The position numbers and the translations under genes are program-made. 48,648 nucleotides of DNA from NCBI GenBank assembly GCA_027062365.1, contig JAMOTK010000019.1, positions 1-48,648 on the forward strand. Reading direction: 5' to 3'. How positions within the stretch are numbered: position 1 is the first letter of the stretch; each line of letters begins with the position of its first letter. A model generated the notes under the pieces. The model saw only the letters and a list, made by a program, of their open reading frames with translations, made no database searches and was not told where the DNA came from. The stretch comes from Sulfurovum sp. GTDB lineage: Bacteria > Campylobacterota > Campylobacteria > Campylobacterales > Sulfurovaceae. Positions 26,552 to 34,710 of this stretch are shown piece after piece.

Positions 26552-26779
26552 TTATAGCCCTAATTTGGCTCTAGCTTCATCAATGCTATATTGTCTGTTA
26601 TTCTCTTTTTTAGTTGCTTCAATAGTATAAAAATCTTCTGTATCTTTTTTAACTTCTTCAACATCTAAAGTATCTTTTTCAAAGCGTATTTGTTCCACAA
26701 TACCACCTTTTAGATTATTAATAATTGTTAAAAATGTATTTAGTTTATCATCTTGAATGTCTAAATGTATTGTTTGCAC
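26552..26779 (-). CDS. Antitoxin of the RelE-type pair
   Basis: A 75-residue partner directly upstream of the toxin, starting at GTG 26779 with AAAGGA 6-8 bases before. The C-terminus (IDEARAKLGL) is a charged helix suited to wrapping a RelE toxin. The first 35 residues share about half their positions with the antitoxin at 38416, which faces a PIN toxin (MQTI, DD/DN, LN, LT, NLK, GIV). No named DNA-binding fold is obvious from sequence. Confidence 0.82.
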   Translation of the reverse strand: MQTIHLDIQDDKLNTFLTIINNLKGGIVEQIRFEKDTLDVEEVKKDTEDFYTIEATKKENNRQYSIDEARAKLGL

Positions 26780-26839
26780 TCTTTATCCTTTTATTGAAAA
26801 TATACTCTATTATATCTATTTAAACTAGCAAATAAAATA

Positions 26840-27251
26840 TCACTCTCCAAATCCCAACAAAACCCCATCAATCAATACCACAGGATTATTAGGACTCTTA
26901 ATCTTCACTTCTCTATCATGCTTAGGCATAGAGTTTGTCTTTGGGATAGGAGCTGTTTAGGGCTATGGCTGAATTTTTGCCCTCTAGCTTTTTTATCTCT
27001 ATGGCATCGCCATTTTTAAGCATCAAATCAGGTGGGTTATTTTTGTTTCCTTGGTAGGAGAATATCTCTTCAAATTTTCTTAATTTATGCTCAATATTAG
27101 CATCAGAAAAGATATTGGCAAAGGCACTTTGAATATAGTGTTCTAATCCCTCACCCATATTGTTGGCTCTGTTGTTGCCACTTTTGACGGTTTTTATATG
27201 ATGGCGATAGTTGTTTGAGATGTTTATGAATGCTTTTAGTGTATTTGACAT
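26840..27251 (-). pseudogene. NgoPII-type type II restriction endonuclease, internally deleted and frameshifted
   Basis: The first 109 codons (27251-26922) carry the start of an NgoPII-family enzyme: NNRANNMGEGLEHYIQSAF, then FSYQGNKNNPPDLMLKNGD followed by AIEIKK (the PD...D-x-ExK-like active site, D and E-x-K present), and ALNSSYPKDKLY. Full members are about 275 residues. Here it stops at TAA 26922-26924, and a different frame continues MPKHDREVKIKSPNNPVVLIDGV to TGA at 26840, resembling the end of R.NgoPII as I recall it. About 150 middle residues are missing, so no active dimeric enzyme is expected. R.NgoPII cuts GGCC, matching the neighbouring methyltransferase. Confidence 0.8.
26846..26904. 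repeat. Direct repeat copy B flanking the RelE-type module
   Basis: Partner of 26242-26300 (spacing 604 bases). It lies upstream of the antitoxin and encodes the tail of the decayed NgoPII-type endonuclease. Confidence 0.75.
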
Positions 27252-27273
27252 TCTCTTTTACCTTTTCTTTTAT

Positions 27274-27514
27274 TAAAATATCTTAACTTTCGCACCTCAT
27301 AATATATCTGAAAGTACCGTATAATAAGGGTTTCCATAGCATTTCTCATATATCTTGACATATCATTTTTGCATTTAGAAGCCCCGTATATAGGGGCTTG
27401 TTAAATCTAGGAACAGCGTGTCAAGGGATATGAGAATTATCTAACAAAGCCCGTAGGTACAGATACTATACAGAACTATTCATTATTTTAAGGTGCGAAA
27501 GTTAAGTAAAATAT
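27274..27514. mobile_element. MITE-like element, 225 bp, with 8-bp target duplication
   Basis: The element spans 27282-27506. Its ends are perfect 16-bp inverted repeats CTTAACTTTCGCACCT (27282-27297) and AGGTGCGAAAGTTAAG (27491-27506). Both are directly bordered by the same 8 bases TAAAATAT (27274-27281 and 27507-27514), a target-site duplication. No ORF is inside. The interior is itself folded: TTCTCATATATCTTGACA (27343-27360) pairs with 27419-27436 with two mismatches, and AAGCCCC/GGGGCTT (27379-27385/27393-27399) make the central hairpin. It lies 30 bases before the restriction remnant. No parent transposase is in the window. An 8-bp duplication occurs in several IS families, so I assign none. 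Confidence 0.85.
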
Positions 27515-27627
27515 ATTATATCGTGTTTCATATCTATCTTGATAAAGAGTGTAAAAAGTACTTCTAAAGTAAAGTTTAGATGAATATAAGTAATTTTTAT
27601 ATATACTCTTTAAAAAAGAGTCCTCAC

Positions 27628-28308
27628 ATGAAAAACATTACCTTTGCATTATTACTTATGGCTAACCTTATCCTTATAGGGTGTGGTGAAACATCAACTA
27701 CTACGAATCAAGACGATACAATAACATCTACGGAATCTAGGCGTGTAGCATGTGTTGGGGATAGTATTACTCAAGGTGTTGGTACTTCTAATCCTGCTAA
27801 ATTTTCTTACCCTTCTCAACTAGCAAAAGCTTTAGGTACGGGATGGACTATAGGGAACTTTGGGAAATCAAGATCAACACTTATCGAGACAGGAGACTAT
27901 CCCTATACACATACAATAGAGTTTATATCTTCACAAGACTTTAATCCCAATATTGTTGTCATTATGCTTGGAACAAATGATTTGAAATTTACAAATATTG
28001 CAGAAATAGATAGGTATATCAGTGACTACACAGCACTTATCAATACGTATAAAAATCTTGTTAATAAGCCAAAAATTTATGTGGCTTATCCTACCCCTTC
28101 TTATGGTAACTTAGCTGGTATTACAAATGATAATATCGTAAATGTTCTTTTACCCAAAATCCAAGTTGTAAGCCAAACTAATAATGTCGGTATTATCAAT
28201 GTTTATAATGCCCTGCTAAATAAAAAAGAACTATTTCCAGATACCTTACACCCCAATGATGAAGGTGCAAAAATTATCGCAGATACAGTAAAGAAGATAC
28301 TCAATTAG
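27628..28308 (+). CDS. SGNH/GDSL hydrolase lipoprotein
   Basis: A 226-residue lipoprotein. Start ATG 27628 is chosen over an in-frame ATG at 27580 because it puts the signal peptide and lipobox LIGC at the N-terminus, and AAGAG precedes it. The SGNH blocks are visible: I VGDSITQGVG with nucleophile Ser, III MLGTNDLK with the oxyanion Asn, and V PDTLHPNDEGAKII with the catalytic Asp-His. It is likely an esterase, lipase or acyl-hydrolase on the periplasmic face or cell surface; the substrate is unknown. Confidence 0.88.
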   Translation: MKNITFALLLMANLILIGCGETSTTTNQDDTITSTESRRVACVGDSITQGVGTSNPAKFSYPSQLAKALGTGWTIGNFGKSRSTLIETGDYPYTHTIEFISSQDFNPNIVVIMLGTNDLKFTNIAEIDRYISDYTALINTYKNLVNKPKIYVAYPTPSYGNLAGITNDNIVNVLLPKIQVVSQTNNVGIINVYNALLNKKELFPDTLHPNDEGAKIIADTVKKILN

Positions 28309-28350
28309 TCTAATATGACATATATCAATGTTATATATTTTTATTTTTAT

Positions 28351-28356
28351 TATAAT
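28351..28356 (+). promoter_or_regulatory. -10 box before nnrS
   Basis: TATAAT (28351-28356) follows a T-rich run and lies 20 bases before the ATG at 28377, with AAAAAAGG at 28362-28369. The upstream region is too close to the preceding gene to assign a -35. Confidence 0.55.
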
Positions 28357-28376
28357 ACGAGAAAAAAGGTCTATAT

Positions 28377-29567
28377 ATGCACATGCAGTTTTCGGAAGAC
28401 TCTCAACATAGTTATTTTTTCTCTCAGCCTCATCAACCCTTTTTTGTATTGGCTTTTGTCAATGCTATTGTGACGATGTTACTTTTTATGCTTAGCTATA
28501 ACGGTGTGATACAGATGCGTTTGTCTGCTACCTATTTTCATGCTTATAGTTTTACCTATCTTTTATTTACGCCTGTATTTTTTGGTTTTTTGTTTACAAC
28601 TTTTCCTAGGTTTAGCTCGACTGAGGCTATCAAGAAATCACTCTATATGCGTATTTTTAGCTTTTATTATATCGGTTCTACGCTCTTTCTTTTGGGTAGT
28701 ATATTTAGTCCTTTGCTCTATAGCTTGGGGATGATCATCATCTTTGCAGGACATATACAAGGCTATCGTGTCTTAGCCAATATCAAAAAGATAACAACCA
28801 TGCAAGATACCCATGATATTTCGTGGATTTCTTTTGCTATGTTGATGGGGATTGTCGCACATCTTATTTTTATTGTGGGGGATTTATTCTTTGCTTCGAT
28901 GATTGGGTTTTCTACAGAGATTGCTATTTATCTGTATCTCTTTTTACTTACTTTTACTGTAGCCCAAAGAATGATACCTTTTTTCTCTCACTGTATGGTA
29001 GAAAAAAACACAAAACTACTCAAACAGATTTTTGTATTATTACTACTTCATATCCTCTTAGAGGGTATCATTACCAATAGCTCGTTTATCGTAGATATAC
29101 TTATTGCTTATCTTATTGGCAAAGAGTTACTACGTTGGAAACTCCCATTTCCCAATCCAAACCCCCTACTATGGATACTGCATATTGCACTCTATTGGAT
29201 ACCTGTAGCCTTTGTATTCTCAGCAGTGGCAAACTTGATAAGCCTTAGTAGTGACGTGTATCTCTTGGCTATTGATACGCATGTGATACTCTTAGGATTT
29301 GTCTTTACTGTACTTATTGGTTTTGGGACGCGTGTTACCATTGGACACTCTGGCAATCAAATGATGGCTGACAAGTGGACGACATCTCTTTTTGTATGGA
29401 CACAAGTTGTGGTACTCGCACGGATACTTACCTCTTTTGCTTCTGGTTTTGGTGTAGATTTTATGGTACTTTTTGATATGACAGGCATGGCATGGATTTT
29501 GATGTTTGTGGCATGGTCTGTACGTTTTTTAGCTGTACTTGTGAATGGTAAAAAGTTAAATCAATAA
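28377..29567 (+). CDS. nnrS: NnrS family haem-copper membrane protein
   Basis: A 396-residue protein with about twelve transmembrane segments, typical of NnrS, which in other bacteria protects against nitrosative stress and is linked to NO metabolism. The His- and Met-containing SYFFSQPHQPFFVLAF start and the GFGTRVTIGHSG stretch near residues 320-330 fit the family. The next plus-strand gene begins 10 bases after the stop. AAAAAAGG at 28362-28369 supports the ATG at 28377. Confidence 0.9.
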   Translation: MHMQFSEDSQHSYFFSQPHQPFFVLAFVNAIVTMLLFMLSYNGVIQMRLSATYFHAYSFTYLLFTPVFFGFLFTTFPRFSSTEAIKKSLYMRIFSFYYIGSTLFLLGSIFSPLLYSLGMIIIFAGHIQGYRVLANIKKITTMQDTHDISWISFAMLMGIVAHLIFIVGDLFFASMIGFSTEIAIYLYLFLLTFTVAQRMIPFFSHCMVEKNTKLLKQIFVLLLLHILLEGIITNSSFIVDILIAYLIGKELLRWKLPFPNPNPLLWILHIALYWIPVAFVFSAVANLISLSSDVYLLAIDTHVILLGFVFTVLIGFGTRVTIGHSGNQMMADKWTTSLFVWTQVVVLARILTSFASGFGVDFMVLFDMTGMAWILMFVAWSVRFLAVLVNGKKLNQ

Positions 29568-29569
29568 TC

Positions 29570-29578
29570 TGCTATAAT
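29570..29578 (+). promoter_or_regulatory. Extended -10 implying a leaderless transcript
   Basis: TGCTATAAT (TATAAT 29573-29578, TGn extension) is 7 bases before an ATG at 29586 that begins a clear signal peptide. The predicted transcript start falls at or one base before that ATG. Confidence 0.5.
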
Positions 29579-29585
29579 GGCAGGT

Positions 29586-30323
29586 ATGAAAATAATACTC
29601 TTTACACTCCTTACCCTCAACCTTCTGTTTTCGGCTACTGCCGAACAAATAGAACAGTATATTGCTGTCTCTAATGCTGAAGAAAGGTTACTACAATTAG
29701 AAGCTTCTTTTTCTATCATGCAAAGTGGCTTTTCTGAAGATGCCAATGGTTCTAAAAGTAACTATGATATGGAGCTTCTTAGCATTCGTTTTAAAGAGTA
29801 CCTCCAAACACATCTAAGTGATAATGAAATAGCAGAAATATTAGATACCTATAGAAATGTTGTCTTTTTACAGTTTAAATCTTATAGTACCACCTCTTCT
29901 ACAGAAAAAGAACAAAAAGCCTATCTCAACTCTTTGACAAATGATGAAGAAAATGAAGCCTCTACACGATTGGCCATTTTGGATGATATAGCCAAATACC
30001 TTAAACATAAAGAGTATATAGGTAACATGTTTGACGAATTGATAAAACCTTTACTTCAAACAGGTAAAAATTCTGGGAATATGAATGAGAAAAATATAAA
30101 AAAACGTCGAGATTCTTATGTCAAATCCATGACTAAAGGGCAAAGAGAACAGACATTTTATAATCTCAGAGAGTTTACACTAGAAGATTTAGAAACGGTG
30201 CTTCGTATTATAAAATCAACAGAGATACAACGTGAAATGAAAATCCAACATGAAGCTACTTTTTATGCCTTAAAAGAATTTTTTCTCTCGATGGCTAGTC
30301 GCTATGATGTTTCCAAACATTAA
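29586..30323 (+). CDS. Secreted helical protein of unknown function
   Basis: A 245-residue exported protein with a signal peptide (MKIILFTLLTLNLLFSATA). The mature part is mostly alpha-helical and rich in Glu and Lys (AEERLLQLEASFSIM and REQTFYNLREFTLEDLETVLRI). The ATG at 29586 is chosen; an ATG at 29577 lies inside the -10 box and cannot be transcribed if that box is used. Between nnrS and ygiQ with short gaps. I do not recognise a family. Confidence 0.7.
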   Translation: MKIILFTLLTLNLLFSATAEQIEQYIAVSNAEERLLQLEASFSIMQSGFSEDANGSKSNYDMELLSIRFKEYLQTHLSDNEIAEILDTYRNVVFLQFKSYSTTSSTEKEQKAYLNSLTNDEENEASTRLAILDDIAKYLKHKEYIGNMFDELIKPLLQTGKNSGNMNEKNIKKRRDSYVKSMTKGQREQTFYNLREFTLEDLETVLRIIKSTEIQREMKIQHEATFYALKEFFLSMASRYDVSKH

Positions 30324-30343
30324 CCCATAACAAGTGATATAAG

Positions 30344-32107
30344 ATGAATAAAAAAACAAAAAGTAACCCCAATGTAAACTTTGAAGTAAAAGATTTTTTG
30401 CCTACTACTAGAGCAGAGATGGATGCACGAGGTTGGAAACAATGTGATGTTATCTTGGTCTTTGGGGATGCCTATATCGACTCTCCTTTTATCGGTGTGG
30501 CAATGGTAGGACGGATGCTTGAACGTATGGGGTACAAAGTAGGTATGATAGGACAACCTGACATTAAATCAGACATAGACATCAAACGCTTAGGAGAACC
30601 TAGACTCTATTGGGGTATCAGTGGGGGTTCGGTTGATTCGATGGTCTCAAACTATACAGCTACCAAAAAGTTTAGAAACTCCGATGACTACACCCCAGGG
30701 GGCAAAAATACCAAACGTCCAGACCGTGCATTGTCTGTTTATTGTAATCTCATACGGCGATATTTTAAAAATACTGTACCCTTGGTACTAGGGGGGATAG
30801 AAGCCTCTTTACGCCGTGTAAGTCACTACGACTACTGGTCAAATAAGCTCAAAAAACCTATACTCTTTGACTCTAAAGCTGATATACTCATCTATGGTAT
30901 GGGTGAGATAGCCATCGAGCAACTGACCAAAGCCATAGCAGGGGGATATGACTATAGAGATATACGTGGGGTTTGCTATATAGCAAAAGAGCCAAACCAT
31001 GCCTATCTACAACTCCCCTCTCATGCCCAATGCCTAGAAGACAAAGAGAAGTATATAGACCTTTTTGATGACTTTTATGACCACAATGACCCTATCTCAG
31101 CACGTGGGCTTTGTCAGCCAGTTGATACACGTTTTCTTATCCAAAATCCTCCTTGTGACTATCTCAATGAAGTAGAAATGGATGCCAACTCCAATCTACC
31201 CTTTACCAGAGAGCTACATCCATACTATGCAAAAGATGGTAAAGTCAAGTGCTTGGAGACGATTAAGTTTTCTATCATGACACACCATGGCTGTTGGGGT
31301 GAGTGTAACTTTTGTGCTATTGGTGTGCATCAAGGGCGTACCATTCGTACACGTTCAGAGAGTAATATCTTAGCAGAAGCCAAAGATTTCAATCAGTACA
31401 AGGATTACAAAGGTATCATCTCCGATGTAGGAGGCCCTACTGCCAATATGTATGGCTATGAGTGTAACAAAAAACTCAAATTAGGGACTTGTGACCATCA
31501 GCGTTGTGTCGATGCTACCCATCTATGTAGCTCTATGAAACCAGACCATAGCCGAAATATCAATCTACTGCGTCAAGTACGCCAAGTAGAGGGTGTACGC
31601 AAAGCATTTGTCGCCTCTGGTGTACGCTATGACCTTATTACAGAAGACAAAAAGTATGGATACTCTTACCTCAAAGAGATGGTAAAACACCATATCTCAG
31701 GACAGATGAAAGTTGCTCCAGAACACACAGAACAACACGTTTTAGAACTCATGGGAAAGCCTGGTAAACAGACCCTTATAGACTTCAAAAAGCTTTATGA
31801 CAAGCTCAACAAAGACATGGGTAAAAAACAATTTTTGACCTACTATCTCATCGCAGCCCATCCTGGATGTACAGAAAAAGATATGCACTCACTCAAAGAT
31901 TTTACCACCAATGAACTCAAAATGAATCCCGAACAAGCCCAAGTTTTTACCCCTACGCCTAGTACCTATTCTGCTGTGATGTACTACACAGAGATGGATC
32001 CCAAAACACGCAAAAAAATATTTGTCGAGAAAGACACCAAAAGAAAAGAAAAACAAAAAGCCATTGTACAAAAAACAAACAGCTTTTCATCAGGATTTTC
32101 AAGTTGA
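30344..32107 (+). CDS. ygiQ: YgiQ family radical SAM protein
   Basis: A 587-residue radical SAM enzyme of unassigned reaction, well conserved as YgiQ. N-terminal family block RAEMDARGWKQCDVILVFGD, then a B12-like domain region, and the radical SAM cluster CWGECNFCAIGVHQGRTI with C317, C321 and C324 (CxxxCxxC). Downstream SDVGGPTANMYG and APEHTEQHVLELMGKP are YgiQ hallmarks. It is a little shorter than many (about 600-700), lacking the extended C-terminus. TTGA overlap couples it to the following HAD gene. Confidence 0.93.
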   Translation: MNKKTKSNPNVNFEVKDFLPTTRAEMDARGWKQCDVILVFGDAYIDSPFIGVAMVGRMLERMGYKVGMIGQPDIKSDIDIKRLGEPRLYWGISGGSVDSMVSNYTATKKFRNSDDYTPGGKNTKRPDRALSVYCNLIRRYFKNTVPLVLGGIEASLRRVSHYDYWSNKLKKPILFDSKADILIYGMGEIAIEQLTKAIAGGYDYRDIRGVCYIAKEPNHAYLQLPSHAQCLEDKEKYIDLFDDFYDHNDPISARGLCQPVDTRFLIQNPPCDYLNEVEMDANSNLPFTRELHPYYAKDGKVKCLETIKFSIMTHHGCWGECNFCAIGVHQGRTIRTRSESNILAEAKDFNQYKDYKGIISDVGGPTANMYGYECNKKLKLGTCDHQRCVDATHLCSSMKPDHSRNINLLRQVRQVEGVRKAFVASGVRYDLITEDKKYGYSYLKEMVKHHISGQMKVAPEHTEQHVLELMGKPGKQTLIDFKKLYDKLNKDMGKKQFLTYYLIAAHPGCTEKDMHSLKDFTTNELKMNPEQAQVFTPTPSTYSAVMYYTEMDPKTRKKIFVEKDTKRKEKQKAIVQKTNSFSSGFSS

Positions 32108-32922
32108 CAAAACCTATTTATATCACTGATTTAGACCATACATTTTTACGTTCAGATTTGAGTATTAGTGCCTATAGTACCAAAGTATGGAATGAAAAAG
32201 CCAAAACCTCCATCATGAGTATCGCTACAGCAAGAAGCTTTACCAAAGCCCAAGAATTTTTATCTAAACTTACTATCAATGCCCCTATGATACTACTTGA
32301 TGGGGCTATCATCATTTCTCCCAATAAAGAAATCATAGATATAAAAATCTTAAAAAAAGAGATAGGGGATGCCATCGTAGATATAGGCTCAAAGCATGGG
32401 ATAGACCCTTTTATCATCGGTATCAAAGATGCAAATATCAATGAATCTTTTTTATACCCACGTAGGCTCAATAGCTACCAAAAAAAGGTACTCACAGGCT
32501 ACAAAGATGACCCACGAATGCAGTTCAATCCAAGCAATAAAACCATGGCACAAAATCTAAAAATCGTCTATTTTGGCTATGAAAATCAACTACGTCCTCT
32601 CTATGAAGAGCTAGTGCAAACCTTTGGTAACACCATAGAAGCCAAACTCTCTCCAGAAAACTATGGAGGAGGCTACTTCCTTACCCTACTCCACCCCCAA
32701 GGAGACAAAGCCCATGCCCTAGCTAAAGTGATGGAGTACCTAAAACGTGACAGCCAAGACATCACTGTATTTGGAGACTCAGTCAATGATATAGGGATGT
32801 TCAAACTAGCAGGTACTTCTGTAGCCGTATCCAATGCACTAGAAGAAGTCAAAGCTGTAGCCACTGTGATACTCCCTCATAGTAACGATGAAGATGGAGT
32901 CGCTAGGTATTTACAGTCTTAG
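32104..32922 (+). CDS. HAD-superfamily hydrolase, Cof-type (subfamily IIB)
   Basis: A 272-residue Cof-like phosphatase starting at TTG 32104, whose TTGA overlaps the ygiQ stop. Motif I is TDLDHTFLRSD (D9 and D11), motif II lies in SIATARSF, and the C-terminal motif IV is VFGDSVNDIGMFKLAG with the following AVSNALEEVKAVA typical of Cof proteins. It probably dephosphorylates sugar phosphates or phosphorylated metabolites. It converges with the terminal gene of the ter operon, overlapping stops by 4 bases. Confidence 0.9.
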   Translation: MTKPIYITDLDHTFLRSDLSISAYSTKVWNEKAKTSIMSIATARSFTKAQEFLSKLTINAPMILLDGAIIISPNKEIIDIKILKKEIGDAIVDIGSKHGIDPFIIGIKDANINESFLYPRRLNSYQKKVLTGYKDDPRMQFNPSNKTMAQNLKIVYFGYENQLRPLYEELVQTFGNTIEAKLSPENYGGGYFLTLLHPQGDKAHALAKVMEYLKRDSQDITVFGDSVNDIGMFKLAGTSVAVSNALEEVKAVATVILPHSNDEDGVARYLQS

Positions 32923-33635
32923 ATAAAACACTTATCGGGCAAAAATTTAAAATCTGCCACTTGCATAAAATCCAAATCAGAAATATTATCTCCTGCTCCA
33001 ATTGTTAGTAAAGGTTTATGTATTTTAATCAAATGTTCTACGGCAAATTTCTTATTTAAAAAGTTTGGCAAAAGAGCAAAGGAATTGCCGTTTTCGTAGA
33101 GATAAAAATCTTTCTCTTCGCACAAAAATCTCTCTAAACTTTCTCTTATTTTTGTTATCATCTCTTGATTATCTAGGTCAAATTTATTATAAATACTAAT
33201 ATAATAAGAGTCTATAATTTTGACTTGAAGTTTTAAATTATCTTTTTCAAAATGTTCTAATAAATTAGAATTTAAAGTATCTAAAGAAGTGACTTTAGCA
33301 TAATTATCTTGCATGGTTTTTGTCCATGCTTCGTCTTCTTTGTTATCTATAAGCAATAGTCCTCCAAAGTTTAAAATCACATATTTAATCTTGGGATTAT
33401 CATAAAAAACTGTGCGTTGATAAGAGGCTAAGTTTCTAGCAGTTGTGGGGATAAAGGTCATACCTGAGTCTATAATCGTATCTACAAAAAGTTTAATTCC
33501 TTCATAGAAAAACGAGTTTTCTTCTCCCTCTTTGGTATAAGATGCAACGATAGTATTTTTGCTAAAATCTGTTTTTCTTTTGGTTTGAATTAGTGTGTCG
33601 TCTATATCACTAAAAAAAAATATTCTCTTTGGCAT
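32919..33635 (-). CDS. HAD phosphatase of the ter biosynthetic module
   Basis: A 238-residue HAD protein with motif I FFSDIDDTLIQT, motif II TTARNLASYQ and the C-terminal IGAGDNISDLDFM motif. In ter (tellurite/stress) operons a HAD phosphatase regularly accompanies StiP and TRSP-domain phosphoribosyltransferases, and its proposed role is a nucleotide-like metabolite step. ATG 33635 is chosen because AAAGGA precedes it in good spacing; an upstream in-frame start at 33668 overlaps the StiP coding end. Confidence 0.83.
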   Translation of the reverse strand: MPKRIFFFSDIDDTLIQTKRKTDFSKNTIVASYTKEGEENSFFYEGIKLFVDTIIDSGMTFIPTTARNLASYQRTVFYDNPKIKYVILNFGGLLLIDNKEDEAWTKTMQDNYAKVTSLDTLNSNLLEHFEKDNLKLQVKIIDSYYISIYNKFDLDNQEMITKIRESLERFLCEEKDFYLYENGNSFALLPNFLNKKFAVEHLIKIHKPLLTIGAGDNISDLDFMQVADFKFLPDKCFI

Positions 33636-33636
33636 T

Positions 33637-34710
33637 TTAGTCCTTTTGCACATTTTTGATAATAGCAAGTGCCGTATAAGGCAATGTGTTATCTTCTACG
33701 ATTTTAACTTGCTTTTCTTTGGCAAGATGCAAAAGATGTTCTATATCTTCACAAGCTAAATCTTTGACCAATATAATATAAGGAATGCGTCTCAAAAGCA
33801 CACGTGTACTCTCACCAATCCCTGGTTTGATATGGTTAATGTCTGTGACTTCATATTTTTGCATGATTTTAGCGATATATGCTTCTATGTTTTGATTTAA
33901 AGTTATATCTTTTGTGGCTAGGGGTTTTGTATCGGGTTTTAGGTCTTGGATTAGCGTTAGAATATCTTCTACAAACCAAAGGCTCATATCGCTTTTTGCA
34001 TATTCTTTATAATATTTACAACCGTGAAAATCGCCTTTTTGAATATATTCTTTATTTAAAATACTACGACTAACTAAGCCTGATATAGTAGAATTTAAAG
34101 CAGATGAAGGAATAAGATAGTCTTCATGCGTGACGCTAAAGTCTGAGACTCCTGCGATGTCTGAAATCACATAGAGCTTATCACTAATACTCTGATTATG
34201 CTTCTTGTTAAATTCTCCTACAAAGAGTTTGAGTTCACGGTTAATCACGCCTTTACCTGTCCAACCATCAAGAAAAATCATCTCTGATTGAGGATAATTT
34301 TTGTTTATATGTGCCAAGGCGATATTATCTATTTCTCTGTCTCTGATAATAGAGATAGAATAGTGCTTGACCTCGCGATTAAAGACTTCTTTTAATACTC
34401 TTTTGAGCAATACACCAATAGGTGTTCCTGCACGAACCAAAGAGACTAAGACTATATCTTCTTTTTGATTGAGATGATAGGCAAGAGATAAAATATCCTT
34501 TGCAAAACGCATTTTATTTAAATTATATACCTCATGAAATGTCTTCAAATATGATGGGGTTGGTTCATATTCTTGGTTAATCATCTCCGAATAATGTGAT
34601 TTTCCTGATTGTATGAGCTTCTCTTTTTCTTCAATAGAGGTAAAATCTATGTCAATCACTTTGAGCAAAAATTCTACATCGTCTTCTAAATAACTACCAC
34701 TAAATATCAA
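33637..34710 (-). CDS. StiP family protein with PRTase-like domain and C-terminal Pelota RNA-binding domain
   Basis: A 357-residue protein of the 'cysteine protease StiP' group in ter operons. It starts at TTG 34710 with a perfect AGGAG (34718-34722) 7 bases before, giving the family-typical N-terminus MIFSGSYLEDDVEFLLK. Then come YEPTPSYLKTF, LVSLVRAGTPIGVLLKR, YSISIIRDREID and FLDGWTGKGVI, features of the PRTase_1/StiP domain, and a C-terminal part (about 265-357) assigned to the Pelota-like RNA-binding domain by position and similarity (IKPGIGESTRVLLRRIPYI). It overlaps the PRTase gene end by 11 bases. The enzymatic role is not established. Confidence 0.82.
   Translation of the reverse strand: MIFSGSYLEDDVEFLLKVIDIDFTSIEEKEKLIQSGKSHYSEMINQEYEPTPSYLKTFHEVYNLNKMRFAKDILSLAYHLNQKEDIVLVSLVRAGTPIGVLLKRVLKEVFNREVKHYSISIIRDREIDNIALAHINKNYPQSEMIFLDGWTGKGVINRELKLFVGEFNKKHNQSISDKLYVISDIAGVSDFSVTHEDYLIPSSALNSTISGLVSRSILNKEYIQKGDFHGCKYYKEYAKSDMSLWFVEDILTLIQDLKPDTKPLATKDITLNQNIEAYIAKIMQKYEVTDINHIKPGIGESTRVLLRRIPYIILVKDLACEDIEHLLHLAKEKQVKIVEDNTLPYTALAIIKNVQKD

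Noticed and set aside
26242-26904. Integron-like attC sites flanking a gene cassette (the repeated 59-bp segments)
   Set aside because: The repeats are direct, not internally palindromic, no integrase is present, and their differences fit conserved coding of a restriction-enzyme tail.
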